From contig NZ_MUNM01000026.1 in the NCBI RefSeq assembly GCF_002286815.1, forward strand, positions 1 through 64,000: a stretch of 64,000 bases of DNA, given 5' to 3'. Position numbers and translations under genes: made by a program. The stretch is from Pseudomonas sp. PICF141. Lineage in GTDB: Bacteria; Pseudomonadota; Gammaproteobacteria; Pseudomonadales; Pseudomonadaceae. Under the pieces are notes generated by a model. It had not been told where the DNA came from. It worked only from the letters and a program-made list of their open reading frames with translations, and ran no database searches. Positions 55,422 to 63,670 of the stretch are shown here, piece by piece; position 1 is the first letter of the stretch; the number at the start of each line of letters is the position of its first letter.

Positions 55422-55556
55422 GCTTGCTCCACTGCTGGCTGCGTGGCTCGTGCGGTTTGAATTGGATTCATCAAACATGTTCCCGCCTGGTGGCTAATCC
55501 CGATCTATGGGCCAATGGATACTTGCCTCCATCAACGGCTCAACGAGATCGTCACC

Positions 55557-56072
55557 ATGCAACCTTCTTTCCGAAAGCTCCTAACCCTCGGTGCGATGCT
55601 GATCGCCATCCAAGGAATGACTCAAAACGCGACTGCTTCTCCTGAGCAGCAGTCGTCCGCTTCAATCTTGCCTGAGCTGATTAACCCCAGCCAATTTAAA
55701 TGGCAGAAGACCATTCCGCAGTTGGGAAAAAGATCCCCAGAGTACGCCATTCTTCATGAGGATAAGGCGACCGGCCTGACTACGTTGATGTTCCGTACGC
55801 CTGTGGCAGTGCACATCAAACCCCACACCCATCAACGCGCAGAAACCCATGTGGTCATGGTAGGTGGTACACATGACTTCGAATCCGAAGGGGTGCACTA
55901 CAAGATCCAAAACGGAGGCTTCTTTCGCGCTCCTGGTGGAGTCGTGCACGAAGCTTGGTTACCAGCTGGGTCACAAACATTCAACATCTTGGAAAGCGGT
56001 TGGGTCGTGGATTGGGTGAACGGTGGCCCATCGGCGGAAGACATTGATCAGTACCCGCCTAAAGTCCAGTAA
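55557..56072 (+). CDS. Exported cupin-domain protein
   Basis: 171 residues. Signal peptide LLTLGAMLIAIQGMTQNATAS, then a single cupin barrel: HIKPHTHQRAETHVVMVGGTHDF supplies the metal-binding His/Glu of motif 1 and GGFFRAPGGVVHEAWLP the His of motif 2. The ATG at 55557 has only a weak ribosome site. The codon use and base composition are AT-richer than in the mag operon, hinting at transfer. It is 21 bases ahead of the ABM gene and probably co-transcribed. Confidence 0.83.
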   Translation: MQPSFRKLLTLGAMLIAIQGMTQNATASPEQQSSASILPELINPSQFKWQKTIPQLGKRSPEYAILHEDKATGLTTLMFRTPVAVHIKPHTHQRAETHVVMVGGTHDFESEGVHYKIQNGGFFRAPGGVVHEAWLPAGSQTFNILESGWVVDWVNGGPSAEDIDQYPPKVQ

Positions 56073-56093
56073 CTTCGAAAAGGAGAAAAAACG

Positions 56094-56387
56094 ATGCATG
56101 GATCCTTGGTAATCATCGCCCGCGCGCGGGCTAAGGAAGGCTTTGAGGAACAGATGATCAATGCTCAAAAAGCGTTGGTCTCCGTGACTCGCGAGGAGCC
56201 AGGCTGCCTTAGCTATGAGCTTTTTGTGTCCAATCAGGAGCCTGGTCTGGTGACGTTTTTCGAGCGTTGGGAGTCAGTTCAAGCTTGGCAAAAGCACATG
56301 CAGGGCGAAGCTGTAAGCACGTTTCGTAATACCGCTGGACACTGCATTCAAGAGTTCGAGCTTGACGAAATGCACCAAGTGGCCTGA
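56094..56387 (+). CDS. ABM-domain monooxygenase (YgiN-like)
   Basis: 97 residues, antibiotic-biosynthesis-monooxygenase fold. LVIIARARAKEGFEEQM, TREEPGCLSYELFVSNQEP, FFERWESVQAWQKHM are the family blocks; small dimeric ABM proteins such as YgiN oxidise quinols without cofactors. AAAAGGAG stands 10 bases before the ATG. A strong terminator follows. Paired with an exported cupin, but the joint substrate is not known. Confidence 0.86.
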   Translation: MHGSLVIIARARAKEGFEEQMINAQKALVSVTREEPGCLSYELFVSNQEPGLVTFFERWESVQAWQKHMQGEAVSTFRNTAGHCIQEFELDEMHQVA

Positions 56388-56440
56388 ATCGGGTTCGTAA
56401 AAATTTGCTGACAGGGACGAAGTTTCACGGAAAAAAGACA

Positions 56441-56472
56441 GAGACCGCAGTTAAGACTGCGGTCTTTGTTTT
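56441..56472. terminator. Bidirectional terminator between the ABM and LysR genes
   Basis: GACCGCAG and CTGCGGTC form an 8-bp stem around TTAAGA, flanked by A-rich and T-rich runs on the two sides, so it can end both converging transcripts. Confidence 0.88.
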
Positions 56473-57380
56473 TAGCGAAGCGAACTCAACAACGGCCCGA
56501 TTCGTTCCACCAGAAAATCAATAAAAACTCTCACCCGCTGCGGCATGTAGCGTTGATTATTGAAGATCGCGGTGATGTCCTCAGTGTCTCCCGCATTGAA
56601 ATCAGCGAGCAATTCGACCAGCCTGCCCGCTTTCACATCTTCAGCGATATGAAACATTCCAAGCCGACTAATCCCTAATCCATTGATCGTCATCTGGCGC
56701 ATGGTTTCGCCATTGTTGGTCAGCATATCGCCGCGCACCGCCAGGTATTGCGTTTGTTGGTTCAGCTTGAAAGGCCACTCATCACGAGATCGGCGGAAGT
56801 TGAAATTAAAACAGCGATGATTCTCCAGCTCATCCGGCGTTTTCGGCGCACCATGGCGAGCTAAATACTCGGGTGACGCCACGACTGCACGGCGGCTGCT
56901 TCCCAATATGCGTGCGCGAAAACTGGCGTCATTCAGCGGCCCCATACGTATCGCTACATCAATGCGCTCACGCTTCAGATCTACCAAGGCGTCTGTCAGT
57001 GAAAGATCGAGTGTGATGTCGGGATACAGGAGGTTGAAATCACTAATTATTGGCAGGAGCTGATGCGTGCCGAAAGGCACCGAAGTATTGATTCGCAAGA
57101 GGCCGCTGGGCACCGCTGTCGAGCCGACCGCATCGTGCTCTGCCTCTTCAATGTCGTTGAGTATGCGGACGCAGCTATCGTAGAAGCGGGCCCCCTCGCC
57201 ACTGATTACTAGCTGTCGTGTGGAGCGCTCAAAAAGAAGCACGCCTAACCGCACTTCGAGTCGGGTAATGAGCTTGCTTACTGCTGACGGCGTCAGGTTC
57301 AGTAGCTTTCCTGCCCCTGAGAAACTGCCGGTCTCGACGACCTTGGTGAATACCTGCATTTCTCCGCTTCGACTGTCCAT
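56472..57380 (-). CDS. LysR-family transcriptional regulator
   Basis: 302 residues. N-terminal HTH: MQVFTKVVETGSFSGAGKLL and LTPSAVSKLITRLEVRLGVLLFERSTR in two blocks, then a LysR substrate-binding domain (INTSVPFGTHQLLPII, LVDLKRERIDVAIRMG, RCFNFNFRR). The ATG at 57380 has AGGTGG close upstream; a GTG at 57386 is an alternative. It is divergent from an SDR gene (57508), the standard layout for LysR control of a neighbouring gene. The effector is unknown. Confidence 0.92.
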   Translation of the reverse strand: MDSRSGEMQVFTKVVETGSFSGAGKLLNLTPSAVSKLITRLEVRLGVLLFERSTRQLVISGEGARFYDSCVRILNDIEEAEHDAVGSTAVPSGLLRINTSVPFGTHQLLPIISDFNLLYPDITLDLSLTDALVDLKRERIDVAIRMGPLNDASFRARILGSSRRAVVASPEYLARHGAPKTPDELENHRCFNFNFRRSRDEWPFKLNQQTQYLAVRGDMLTNNGETMRQMTINGLGISRLGMFHIAEDVKAGRLVELLADFNAGDTEDITAIFNNQRYMPQRVRVFIDFLVERIGPLLSSLR

Positions 57381-57507
57381 GACCACCTAACATGTGAATT
57401 TTATTCTTCAATGATATTCCATTGCGTGCGCTAATCAATGCAGCCGATGCTCCGCATACTTATCTCCAGCGGATTGATCCGCCTCAATCTCAACGTTGGA
57501 GAACAGT
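57381..57507. promoter_or_regulatory. LysR/SDR divergent promoter
   Basis: 127 bases. ATTTTATTCTTCAATGATATTCC-type AT-rich tract near 57396-57418 probably contains the LysR operator (T-N11-A type), but no unique site could be fixed by eye. Confidence 0.35.
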
Positions 57508-58296
57508 ATGAACCTTGGTCTGGAAGGCAAAACCGCGCTGGTAAGCGCCTCTACAGCTGGTATCGGCCTGGCTATTGCTACGCAGTTGCTGGAAGACGGC
57601 GCTCGCGTAATTATTAATGGAAGAAGCGAGGCTGGCGTGGCGCAGCGCGTCAGTGAGCTGAACAAGCGCTTTGGTGAAGGGCGCGCTCTGCCGCTGGTGG
57701 CAGATGTCAGTAAGGCGGGTGGTGAGGCGGCGGCTGCCGCTGCTTATCCGCAGATCGATATCCTAATTAACAATATGGGCACCTATGAGCTGAGCGACTT
57801 CTTCAGCACAAGTGATGAAGACTGGCAGCGCATGTTTGAGACTAACGTCTGGAGTGGCGTACGGTTGGCCCGTACCTACATGAAAGGCATGCTTGAGCGC
57901 GGCCATGGTCGGGTGATTTTCATCTCCAGCGAAGTAGCACTGACGCCAATGGCGTCGATGGCCCATTACAGCGCGAGCAAGGCCACGCAATTGTCGATCT
58001 CACGCAGCTTGGCGGAGCTGACCAAGGGCACCTCGGTGACCGTCAACGCAGTCCTGCCAGGGCCTACCGAGACAGAAAGCCTCAAAGGCTTCATCGAGTC
58101 TGTGAACCCTGGACTGACGTACGCTGACGCGGAAAAGAAGTTCATGACGGAGAACCGTCCCTCCTCGCTGATCTTCCGGCTGGCCAAACCTGCTGAAGTC
58201 GCAAACGTTGTGGCGTTCCTGTCGAGCGAACGTGCGGCTGTAATCAATGGTGCAGCGATTCGGGCTGAAGGCGGGACTGTTCAGACTATCGCCTGA
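57508..58296 (+). CDS. Classical short-chain dehydrogenase/reductase (SDR)
   Basis: 262 residues. Cofactor motif TAGIGLAIATQLL (TGxxxGIG is SASTAGIG), NNMG, catalytic Ser in VIFISSEVALTP, YSASK with Tyr and Lys, and PGPTETES after strand 6. TTGGAGAACAGT precedes the ATG at 57508. It is under probable control of the divergent LysR protein. Substrate not known. Downstream lie a DJ-1/PfpI gene and a second SDR in the same direction. Confidence 0.9.
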   Translation: MNLGLEGKTALVSASTAGIGLAIATQLLEDGARVIINGRSEAGVAQRVSELNKRFGEGRALPLVADVSKAGGEAAAAAAYPQIDILINNMGTYELSDFFSTSDEDWQRMFETNVWSGVRLARTYMKGMLERGHGRVIFISSEVALTPMASMAHYSASKATQLSISRSLAELTKGTSVTVNAVLPGPTETESLKGFIESVNPGLTYADAEKKFMTENRPSSLIFRLAKPAEVANVVAFLSSERAAVINGAAIRAEGGTVQTIA

Positions 58297-58428
58297 TTAA
58301 TTAGCTGTGGTGGGTGGTTTGCAAATGATCAAGCGTTAGCGCACGTCTTCGAAACAAGCTTTCCTGCCCTGCTCAGATTGATGTGGCCCCGCGTGTGCTC
58401 GGCCACGCTCGGAATGGATGAAATATTG

Positions 58429-59274
58429 ATGAAGACTCATAAGCATATTTTGTTAGCCGCTTTATTAGGGAGCGTAAGCGTAGGCGCAAATGCGGCCAAC
58501 GTATTGATCGTACTCTCCGACGAGAACCACTTGGAATTGCGTGATAACAAATCATTTCCCACTGGCTTCTATCTCAACGAGCTGATGGTGCCCACCAAGG
58601 CTTTGCTGGATGCGGGCCATGAGGTGACATTCGCGACACCGAACGGACTCGCTCCAACTCTTGACCGAAGCTCTGCGGTTCCCGATTACTTTAATGGTGA
58701 TCCACAACATATGAAGGAGTACGAGTCTTTACTCGATAAGCTGCTTTTGACATCGCCAACTCGCTCACCGGTGATAAGTCTGGCGCGCGTGGAGCAGATT
58801 GGATATTCGCACTTTGATGCTCTCTACGTGCCAGGGGGGCATGCACCTATGCAGGATCTAATATCTGATCCCGCTCTAGGCCGATTGCTACGTGCTTTTC
58901 ATGCTGCTGGAAAAACCACTGCACTGGTGTGTCATGGCCCGATAGCCCTGTTGTCTGCACTAGATCAACCTCAAAGACTTATCCAATTGCTGGAAGCGGG
59001 CAAAAAAGCTCCCAAACCATCTGTTTGGATCTATGCGGGGTACCGCATGACTGTCATCAGTAACGAAGAGGAAGAAAAAGCAAAGGGATATTTAGGAGGC
59101 GGCCAAATGAAATTTTACCCTCAAGCGGCACTGGAGCTTGCTGGTGGGAGTTACCAGAGCAACACATCGCCTTGGGCTCCGAATGTCGTAATTGACCGCG
59201 AGCTTATAACAGGTCAGAACCCTGCATCTGCGGCAGGGGTGGGCCGAGCAATCCTCGAACGCCTCAAGAAATAA
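58429..59274 (+). CDS. Exported DJ-1/PfpI-family protein
   Basis: 281 residues. A signal peptide (MKTHKHILLAALLGSVSVGANA) precedes a glutamine-amidotransferase-like domain: FDALYVPGGHAPMQDL, nucleophile elbow ALVCHGPIALLSAL with Cys, and the N-terminal glutamate region FYLNELMVP. Secreted members of this group are rare; family members include Hsp31-type glyoxalases and peptidases. The ATG at 58429 is where the signal peptide begins; an ATG at 58414 has a similar weak ribosome site. AT-richer codon use than the flanks. Confidence 0.85.
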   Translation: MKTHKHILLAALLGSVSVGANAANVLIVLSDENHLELRDNKSFPTGFYLNELMVPTKALLDAGHEVTFATPNGLAPTLDRSSAVPDYFNGDPQHMKEYESLLDKLLLTSPTRSPVISLARVEQIGYSHFDALYVPGGHAPMQDLISDPALGRLLRAFHAAGKTTALVCHGPIALLSALDQPQRLIQLLEAGKKAPKPSVWIYAGYRMTVISNEEEEKAKGYLGGGQMKFYPQAALELAGGSYQSNTSPWAPNVVIDRELITGQNPASAAGVGRAILERLKK

Positions 59275-59293
59275 CCTAAAGGGCTTCGGAATT

Positions 59294-60013
59294 ATGCAGC
59301 GTACCTTTTTGATCACAGGGGCTAGCAAGGGAATTGGTCGTGCCATCTCCGAGCGACTCGCATCGGCTGGGCATCGAGTAGTAGGTATCGCTCGACGGGT
59401 AGAGGACAGTGGTTTTCCTGGGGAATTGATCGCTGCCGACCTGAGAGATTGCGATAGCACCGTCCAGACCCTTGAAGGGTTGAAAGCCCGCTATACCTTC
59501 GACGGTCTTGTTAACAACGTGGGCCTCGTTAAGCCTCAAGGAATCGCGGAGGTCGACCTAACCAGTTTTGAGGACGTTATGAAGCTCAACCTGTATCCAG
59601 CGCTGCTGGCAACACAGGCTCTTCTTCCAGATATGTCCGCCAGGCGCTGGGGCAGAATAGTGAACATCTCCAGCCTAACGGTTCTCGGAGTGCGCCAGCG
59701 CACATCCTACGCCGCCGCAAAAGCCGCTTTGATCAGTTTTACACGTGGTTGGGCGTTGGAACTCGCCCAAAGTGGTATCACCGTTAATGCGATTGCGCCA
59801 GGCCCGGTCGACACAGATCTTTTCCGAAGCGCAAATCCCGAAGGCAGCCCTGGCGAGGCCGCCTACGTTGCGGCAGTGCCTATGGGACGTCTTGGTCAAC
59901 CGCATGAGATCGCTGCCGCAGCAACTTTCTTGCTTGATGAGCACAGCTCTTTTATTACTGGGCAGACGCTCTACGTTGATGGTGGTGCTTCAATCGGCAG
60001 GAGCCTGATCTAA
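59294..60013 (+). CDS. Classical SDR with C-terminal dehydrogenase motif
   Basis: 239 residues. TFLITGASKGIGRAIS, NNVGLV, IVNISSLTVLG, YAAAKAAL and APGPVDTDLF give all SDR signatures, and YVDGGAS closes the protein. It is 19 bases behind the DJ-1 gene and probably in one operon with it. Resembles 3-oxoacyl-ACP-reductase-like enzymes, but the substrate cannot be told from sequence. Confidence 0.9.
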   Translation: MQRTFLITGASKGIGRAISERLASAGHRVVGIARRVEDSGFPGELIAADLRDCDSTVQTLEGLKARYTFDGLVNNVGLVKPQGIAEVDLTSFEDVMKLNLYPALLATQALLPDMSARRWGRIVNISSLTVLGVRQRTSYAAAKAALISFTRGWALELAQSGITVNAIAPGPVDTDLFRSANPEGSPGEAAYVAAVPMGRLGQPHEIAAAATFLLDEHSSFITGQTLYVDGGASIGRSLI

Positions 60014-60086
60014 CAAACAGAAGTAGAGGCTTATACCCCGTCCGAATGGAGCGGCGAAGCGATTTTGAATGAAAGGGCCGCGCTGG

Positions 60087-60208
60087 CAGTCACGAACGGC
60101 GGCTATTGGCCGATTTCTGCCGGTCACGAACGGCAGTAACCGGCGATTAGCTGCCATTCGTGACGAGCAGCAATCGGATGAAGGCAGCCGTTCATGAACG
60201 ACTGCCTC
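60087..60208. repeat. Cluster of direct and inverted GTCACGAACGGC repeats
   Basis: GTCACGAACGGC occurs at 60089-60100 and 60123-60134; the near-inverse GCCATTCGTGAC at 60153-60164; and GCCGTTCATGAACG near 60187. CGGCGATTAGC at 60141 is shared with 55402. It lies in the gap between two converging SDR genes. Confidence 0.7.
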
Positions 60209-60240
60209 CGAACCAAGGTGCGCCTTGCGCCCTGGACAGC

Positions 60241-60975
60241 TTAGTGCGGGCTGGCGGTCGGACGAACCACAATCTCACTCACATCAACTTCGTCGGGCTG
60301 CTCGATGGCATAGGCGAGCGCTCGCGCAATGGCGTCTGCGTTGAGCGCGACACGCCGGAAGGCTTTCATTTGCTCGCGTGCCACCTCATCGGAAATCGTA
60401 TCGGCCAGTTCGGACTCGACAACGCCCGGGCACACTACCGTGACCCGGATCTTGTCCGTTTCCTGCCGCAGACCATCGGAGATAGCCCTGACCGCAAATT
60501 TGGTCGCGCAGTACACCGCGGCTGTCGGAGAAACCGCGAGGCCGCCGATTGAGGAAATATTGATGACCTGGCCGAACCCTTGTGCCTCCATGTCCGGCAA
60601 GACGGCGGCAATACCGTGCAGCACGCCGCGTACATTGACATCGAGCATCTGGTTCCACTCATTGACCTTCAACGAGGTCAAGGGTGACAGGGGCATCACG
60701 CCTGCGTTGTTGATGATCACATCGACCTTGCCGTGTTGCGCCTTGGCGAACGCGACGAACGCCTGCATGGATTCGAGAGCCGTAACGTCCAGTGCGCAGG
60801 CACTTGCCGAGCCGCCTTCGGCCTGGATCTCGCTGACCAGTTTGTCCAGACGCTCGGTACGGCGGGCACCGAGTACCACATGGGCACCTTTGGCGGCGAT
60901 CAACCTGGCCGCCGCTTCGCCAATACCACTGCTTGCACCGGTAATCAGGACGACTTTGTTTTGAATGTTCGACAT
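60241..60975 (-). CDS. Classical SDR (YdfG-like)
   Basis: 244 residues. VVLITGASSGIGEAAARLI, INNAGVMPLSPL, VINISSIGGL, YCATKFAVRAISDGL and VCPGVVESEL are typical of the short serine/3-hydroxyacid dehydrogenase (YdfG) group. AGGAGCTACGGAT precedes the ATG at 60975. The AraC-type gene lies upstream on the same strand with a 181-base gap. Converges on the SDR operon; the gap has the GTCACGAACGGC repeats. Confidence 0.9.
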   Translation of the reverse strand: MSNIQNKVVLITGASSGIGEAAARLIAAKGAHVVLGARRTERLDKLVSEIQAEGGSASACALDVTALESMQAFVAFAKAQHGKVDVIINNAGVMPLSPLTSLKVNEWNQMLDVNVRGVLHGIAAVLPDMEAQGFGQVINISSIGGLAVSPTAAVYCATKFAVRAISDGLRQETDKIRVTVVCPGVVESELADTISDEVAREQMKAFRRVALNADAIARALAYAIEQPDEVDVSEIVVRPTASPH

Positions 60976-61156
60976 ATCCGTAGCTCCTGCTGTAAGCATT
61001 GAAGTTCAGCACCGACCGCTGAAGACGCGGACGTTACTGCGGGGTACGTCGAAAAGATTAAGGGCACAGGCCTGCTCGACACGTGCCAAAACCTGCGCAA
61101 TTTTTGCCTATTCGTGTCTGTGTGCATCGCCCGCAAAACGTGTGACGCAACGGCAC

Positions 61157-62101
61157 TCAACCGCCACGGAACTCGCTGGGGGTTACTCCCACCTCGCGAC
61201 GAAACACCTGGGAGAAATGACTGGGGCTTGAATAGCCGACCTCCAGCCCGACGTCGATGACGCTAAGCCGGGTTTCCAGCAACAAGTGCCGCGCGCGAAC
61301 CATGCGCAAGCGAATGAAGTACTGCGAAGGCGACAGTCCCGTCGCACGCTTGAACAGGCGGCTGAAGTGGTACTCGCTCAGCTCGGCCAGCCTGGCCAGT
61401 TTTGCCAGGCTGAATTCAGCGCCCAGATCCGCACTCATGGCGTCAGTGACTTTGCGCAGCTTGTAGGCTTGCAAGGCGTTGACCCTACGCCCGGGCCGGG
61501 CCTCGGCGCGATAGCTGCGCACCAGATGTACGGCCAGCGCCTGTGCCAGAGAGCGGGCGAAAAGAGCGTTGGGCGAGCGTTCCAGAACCAGTTCAGTGCG
61601 CAACTGCTCCATAACAAACGCGACGAACCCATCACGTGCCCCTGAAATATCGCGCAAACGCACAGGGCCGGCGTGCTCACCCCACAGCTCTCGCGACGCT
61701 AGCTCAATCAGCGGCAGCCCCAGATAAAGGTGCATGACTTCGAAGGTATCGCCCCCGTGAGTCTGCCAGCGCATTTCATACGGCTCATCGGAGCTTGTGA
61801 GGAAAAAATCGCCGGCGCTGACCTCTGCCGCAGTCCACTCCCCGCCCAGTGCGCGCTCCTCCACCCTGGCCGCCCCCGCCAGAACCAGCACGAGCAGGGG
61901 CTCCACCACCGCAGGTACGAGAATTGGCTCAATGACGCTGCGATGGGTAAACAGCTGAATCACAACGTCCATGATTTCCGGGCGCGTCGGTAAATCCTGC
62001 GGCTCGCCTGGCAGGTATTCACGCATGGACTGCCCTGTGATGCGCAAGTCCTGGCTGGATGTCGACCGTTGTTCCAGGGACGTTCGCCCGGTATTTGCCA
62101 T
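61157..62101 (-). CDS. AraC-family transcriptional regulator
   Basis: 314 residues. The N-terminal cupin-like sensor domain contains LVLVLAGAARVEERA and GDFFLTSSDEPYEM; the C-terminal double HTH contains LAKLARLAELSEYHFSRLFKRATG and VGLEVGYSSPSHFSQVFRREVGVTPSEFR in two blocks. AAGGACGTGTTC precedes the ATG at 62101. It is divergent from the SDR at 62390, its likely target. The effector is unknown. Confidence 0.92.
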   Translation of the reverse strand: MANTGRTSLEQRSTSSQDLRITGQSMREYLPGEPQDLPTRPEIMDVVIQLFTHRSVIEPILVPAVVEPLLVLVLAGAARVEERALGGEWTAAEVSAGDFFLTSSDEPYEMRWQTHGGDTFEVMHLYLGLPLIELASRELWGEHAGPVRLRDISGARDGFVAFVMEQLRTELVLERSPNALFARSLAQALAVHLVRSYRAEARPGRRVNALQAYKLRKVTDAMSADLGAEFSLAKLARLAELSEYHFSRLFKRATGLSPSQYFIRLRMVRARHLLLETRLSVIDVGLEVGYSSPSHFSQVFRREVGVTPSEFRGG

Positions 62102-62389
62102 GAACACGTCCTTTTCATATTCGGCTGTGCAAAGCCAGACAGGTCTCCAGACGCTGCCCAAACTCCGCTCGATGCAGACCGGATCGATGATATCGGGCTT
62201 TTCCCGCCGGCTGAACCGAGCACCGAACCGTCCTCACTGATATTCGGCGCAAAACCCCGACATCGTGGGCAATCTCACGAAAGCTGACTTCGCCTCGCTG
62301 CGAGACAGTAGGCCCGTCGCCGATGACAAGCGCCTTGCCGGCGCCGACACGGCTTATCCCCTACTCGATCACAACGCTGGAGAACCATC

Positions 62390-63154
62390 ATGACCGATAT
62401 CAAGAACAGCACGCCAAACGAAGTGGCAGGTAAAGTCGCTCTGGTCACTGGCGCGGCCAGTGGCATCGGCAAGGCCATCGCCCTGCTGCTGCATACCCGC
62501 GGCGCCAAGGTCATCGCCGAAGATATAAACCCTGAGGTGGAGGCGCTGGCCCGCCCTGGCCTGGTACCACTGGTGGCCGACATAACTCAGGACGGCGCCG
62601 CCGAGCGCGCGGTCGCTTTGGCCGTCGAGCAATTCGGCCGGCTGGACATTCTGGTCAATAACGCCGGCATCATCATCAACAAGCTGGTCATCGACATGAC
62701 TCGCGAAGACTGGGAACGCATTCAGGCGGTTAATGCTACGGCGGCATTCCTGCATAGTCGCGAAGCGGTCAAAGCGATGATGCTCAATAAATCCGGCTCG
62801 ATCGTCAACATCGCGTCCTACGCTTCCTACTTCGCCTTCCCCACCATTGCCGCCTATACCGCCTCTAAAGGCGCGCTTGCCCAACTGACGCGTACCCTGG
62901 CGCTTGAGGTCATTGGCCATGGCATCCGCGTCAATGCCGTGGGCGTGGGGGATGTGGTGACCAACATCCTCAACAATGTGGTCGACGATGGCCCGGCATT
63001 TCTCGCCCAACATGGCGAAGCCGCACCGATCGGCCGCGCCGCACAACCGGAAGAAATCGCCGAAGTGGTCGCGTTCATCGCCTCGGATCGTGCCAGCTTC
63101 ATGGTCGGTGCGGTGGTCATGGCAGACGGCGGCATGACCGTCACGGCCGGGTGA
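62390..63154 (+). CDS. Classical SDR with NAD(P) signature
   Basis: 254 residues. VALVTGAASGIGKAIALLL, NNAGIIINKL, IVNIASYASY, YTASKGAL and VGVGDVVTN, ending with VVMADGGMTVT. GGAGAACCATC before the ATG. Divergent from the AraC-type regulator, with 288 bases between that hold no other gene and no recognised operator. Probably part of a small AraC-controlled unit with the Atu4866 gene. Confidence 0.9.
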   Translation: MTDIKNSTPNEVAGKVALVTGAASGIGKAIALLLHTRGAKVIAEDINPEVEALARPGLVPLVADITQDGAAERAVALAVEQFGRLDILVNNAGIIINKLVIDMTREDWERIQAVNATAAFLHSREAVKAMMLNKSGSIVNIASYASYFAFPTIAAYTASKGALAQLTRTLALEVIGHGIRVNAVGVGDVVTNILNNVVDDGPAFLAQHGEAAPIGRAAQPEEIAEVVAFIASDRASFMVGAVVMADGGMTVTAG

Positions 63155-63332
63155 GCCACCGCAGGAAGGAGCCGCCGGACATGCTCGGCAAGCCCGACAG
63201 GATCAGGCAAATCTGCGGCAGTTTCGTCCTAACACCGCTGCGCTCGGCTACGTAATCTGAAAGTACGCAACGGGTGCAGACCGCACTGCCCTGGGTCGTA
63301 TCGGCTAAGCCTGACATCGAGGAGAAAAACTG

Positions 63333-63590
63333 ATGAAAAATGCCAGACACACCATTCAAGATCAGCATTACGCAGGCATGTGGGTCACCGCCAACGGATT
63401 CATCCGTCACGAGCTTCTGGCGACTGGGCGTTACGACGAGGCCCGTGGTAAAAATAAGAGCGCCTATCAAGGCCGCTACGAAATGGTGGGGGACTACATC
63501 CAGTACTGGGACGATAGCGGCTTCACCGCTGACGGGCACTTTCATGACGACGTGCTGTATCACGCCGGCATGATCCTCTATCGGCAATGA
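63333..63590 (+). CDS. Small protein of the Atu4866 type
   Basis: 85 residues. The sequence GMWVTANGFIRHELLATGRYDEARG and IQYWDDSGFTADGHFHDDVLYHAGMILYR matches the Atu4866-domain family, small beta-rich proteins of unknown role often found next to oxidoreductases and AraC regulators. GAGGAGAAAAACTG precedes the ATG. Confidence 0.82.
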   Translation: MKNARHTIQDQHYAGMWVTANGFIRHELLATGRYDEARGKNKSAYQGRYEMVGDYIQYWDDSGFTADGHFHDDVLYHAGMILYRQ

Positions 63591-63670
63591 GCAATTTGAA
63601 GATGTCGGGTGAATATCGTCTGCCTGGAAAGTTCCGGGCAGACGCTCAAGAACACGTGTGAGAGCCTTGA

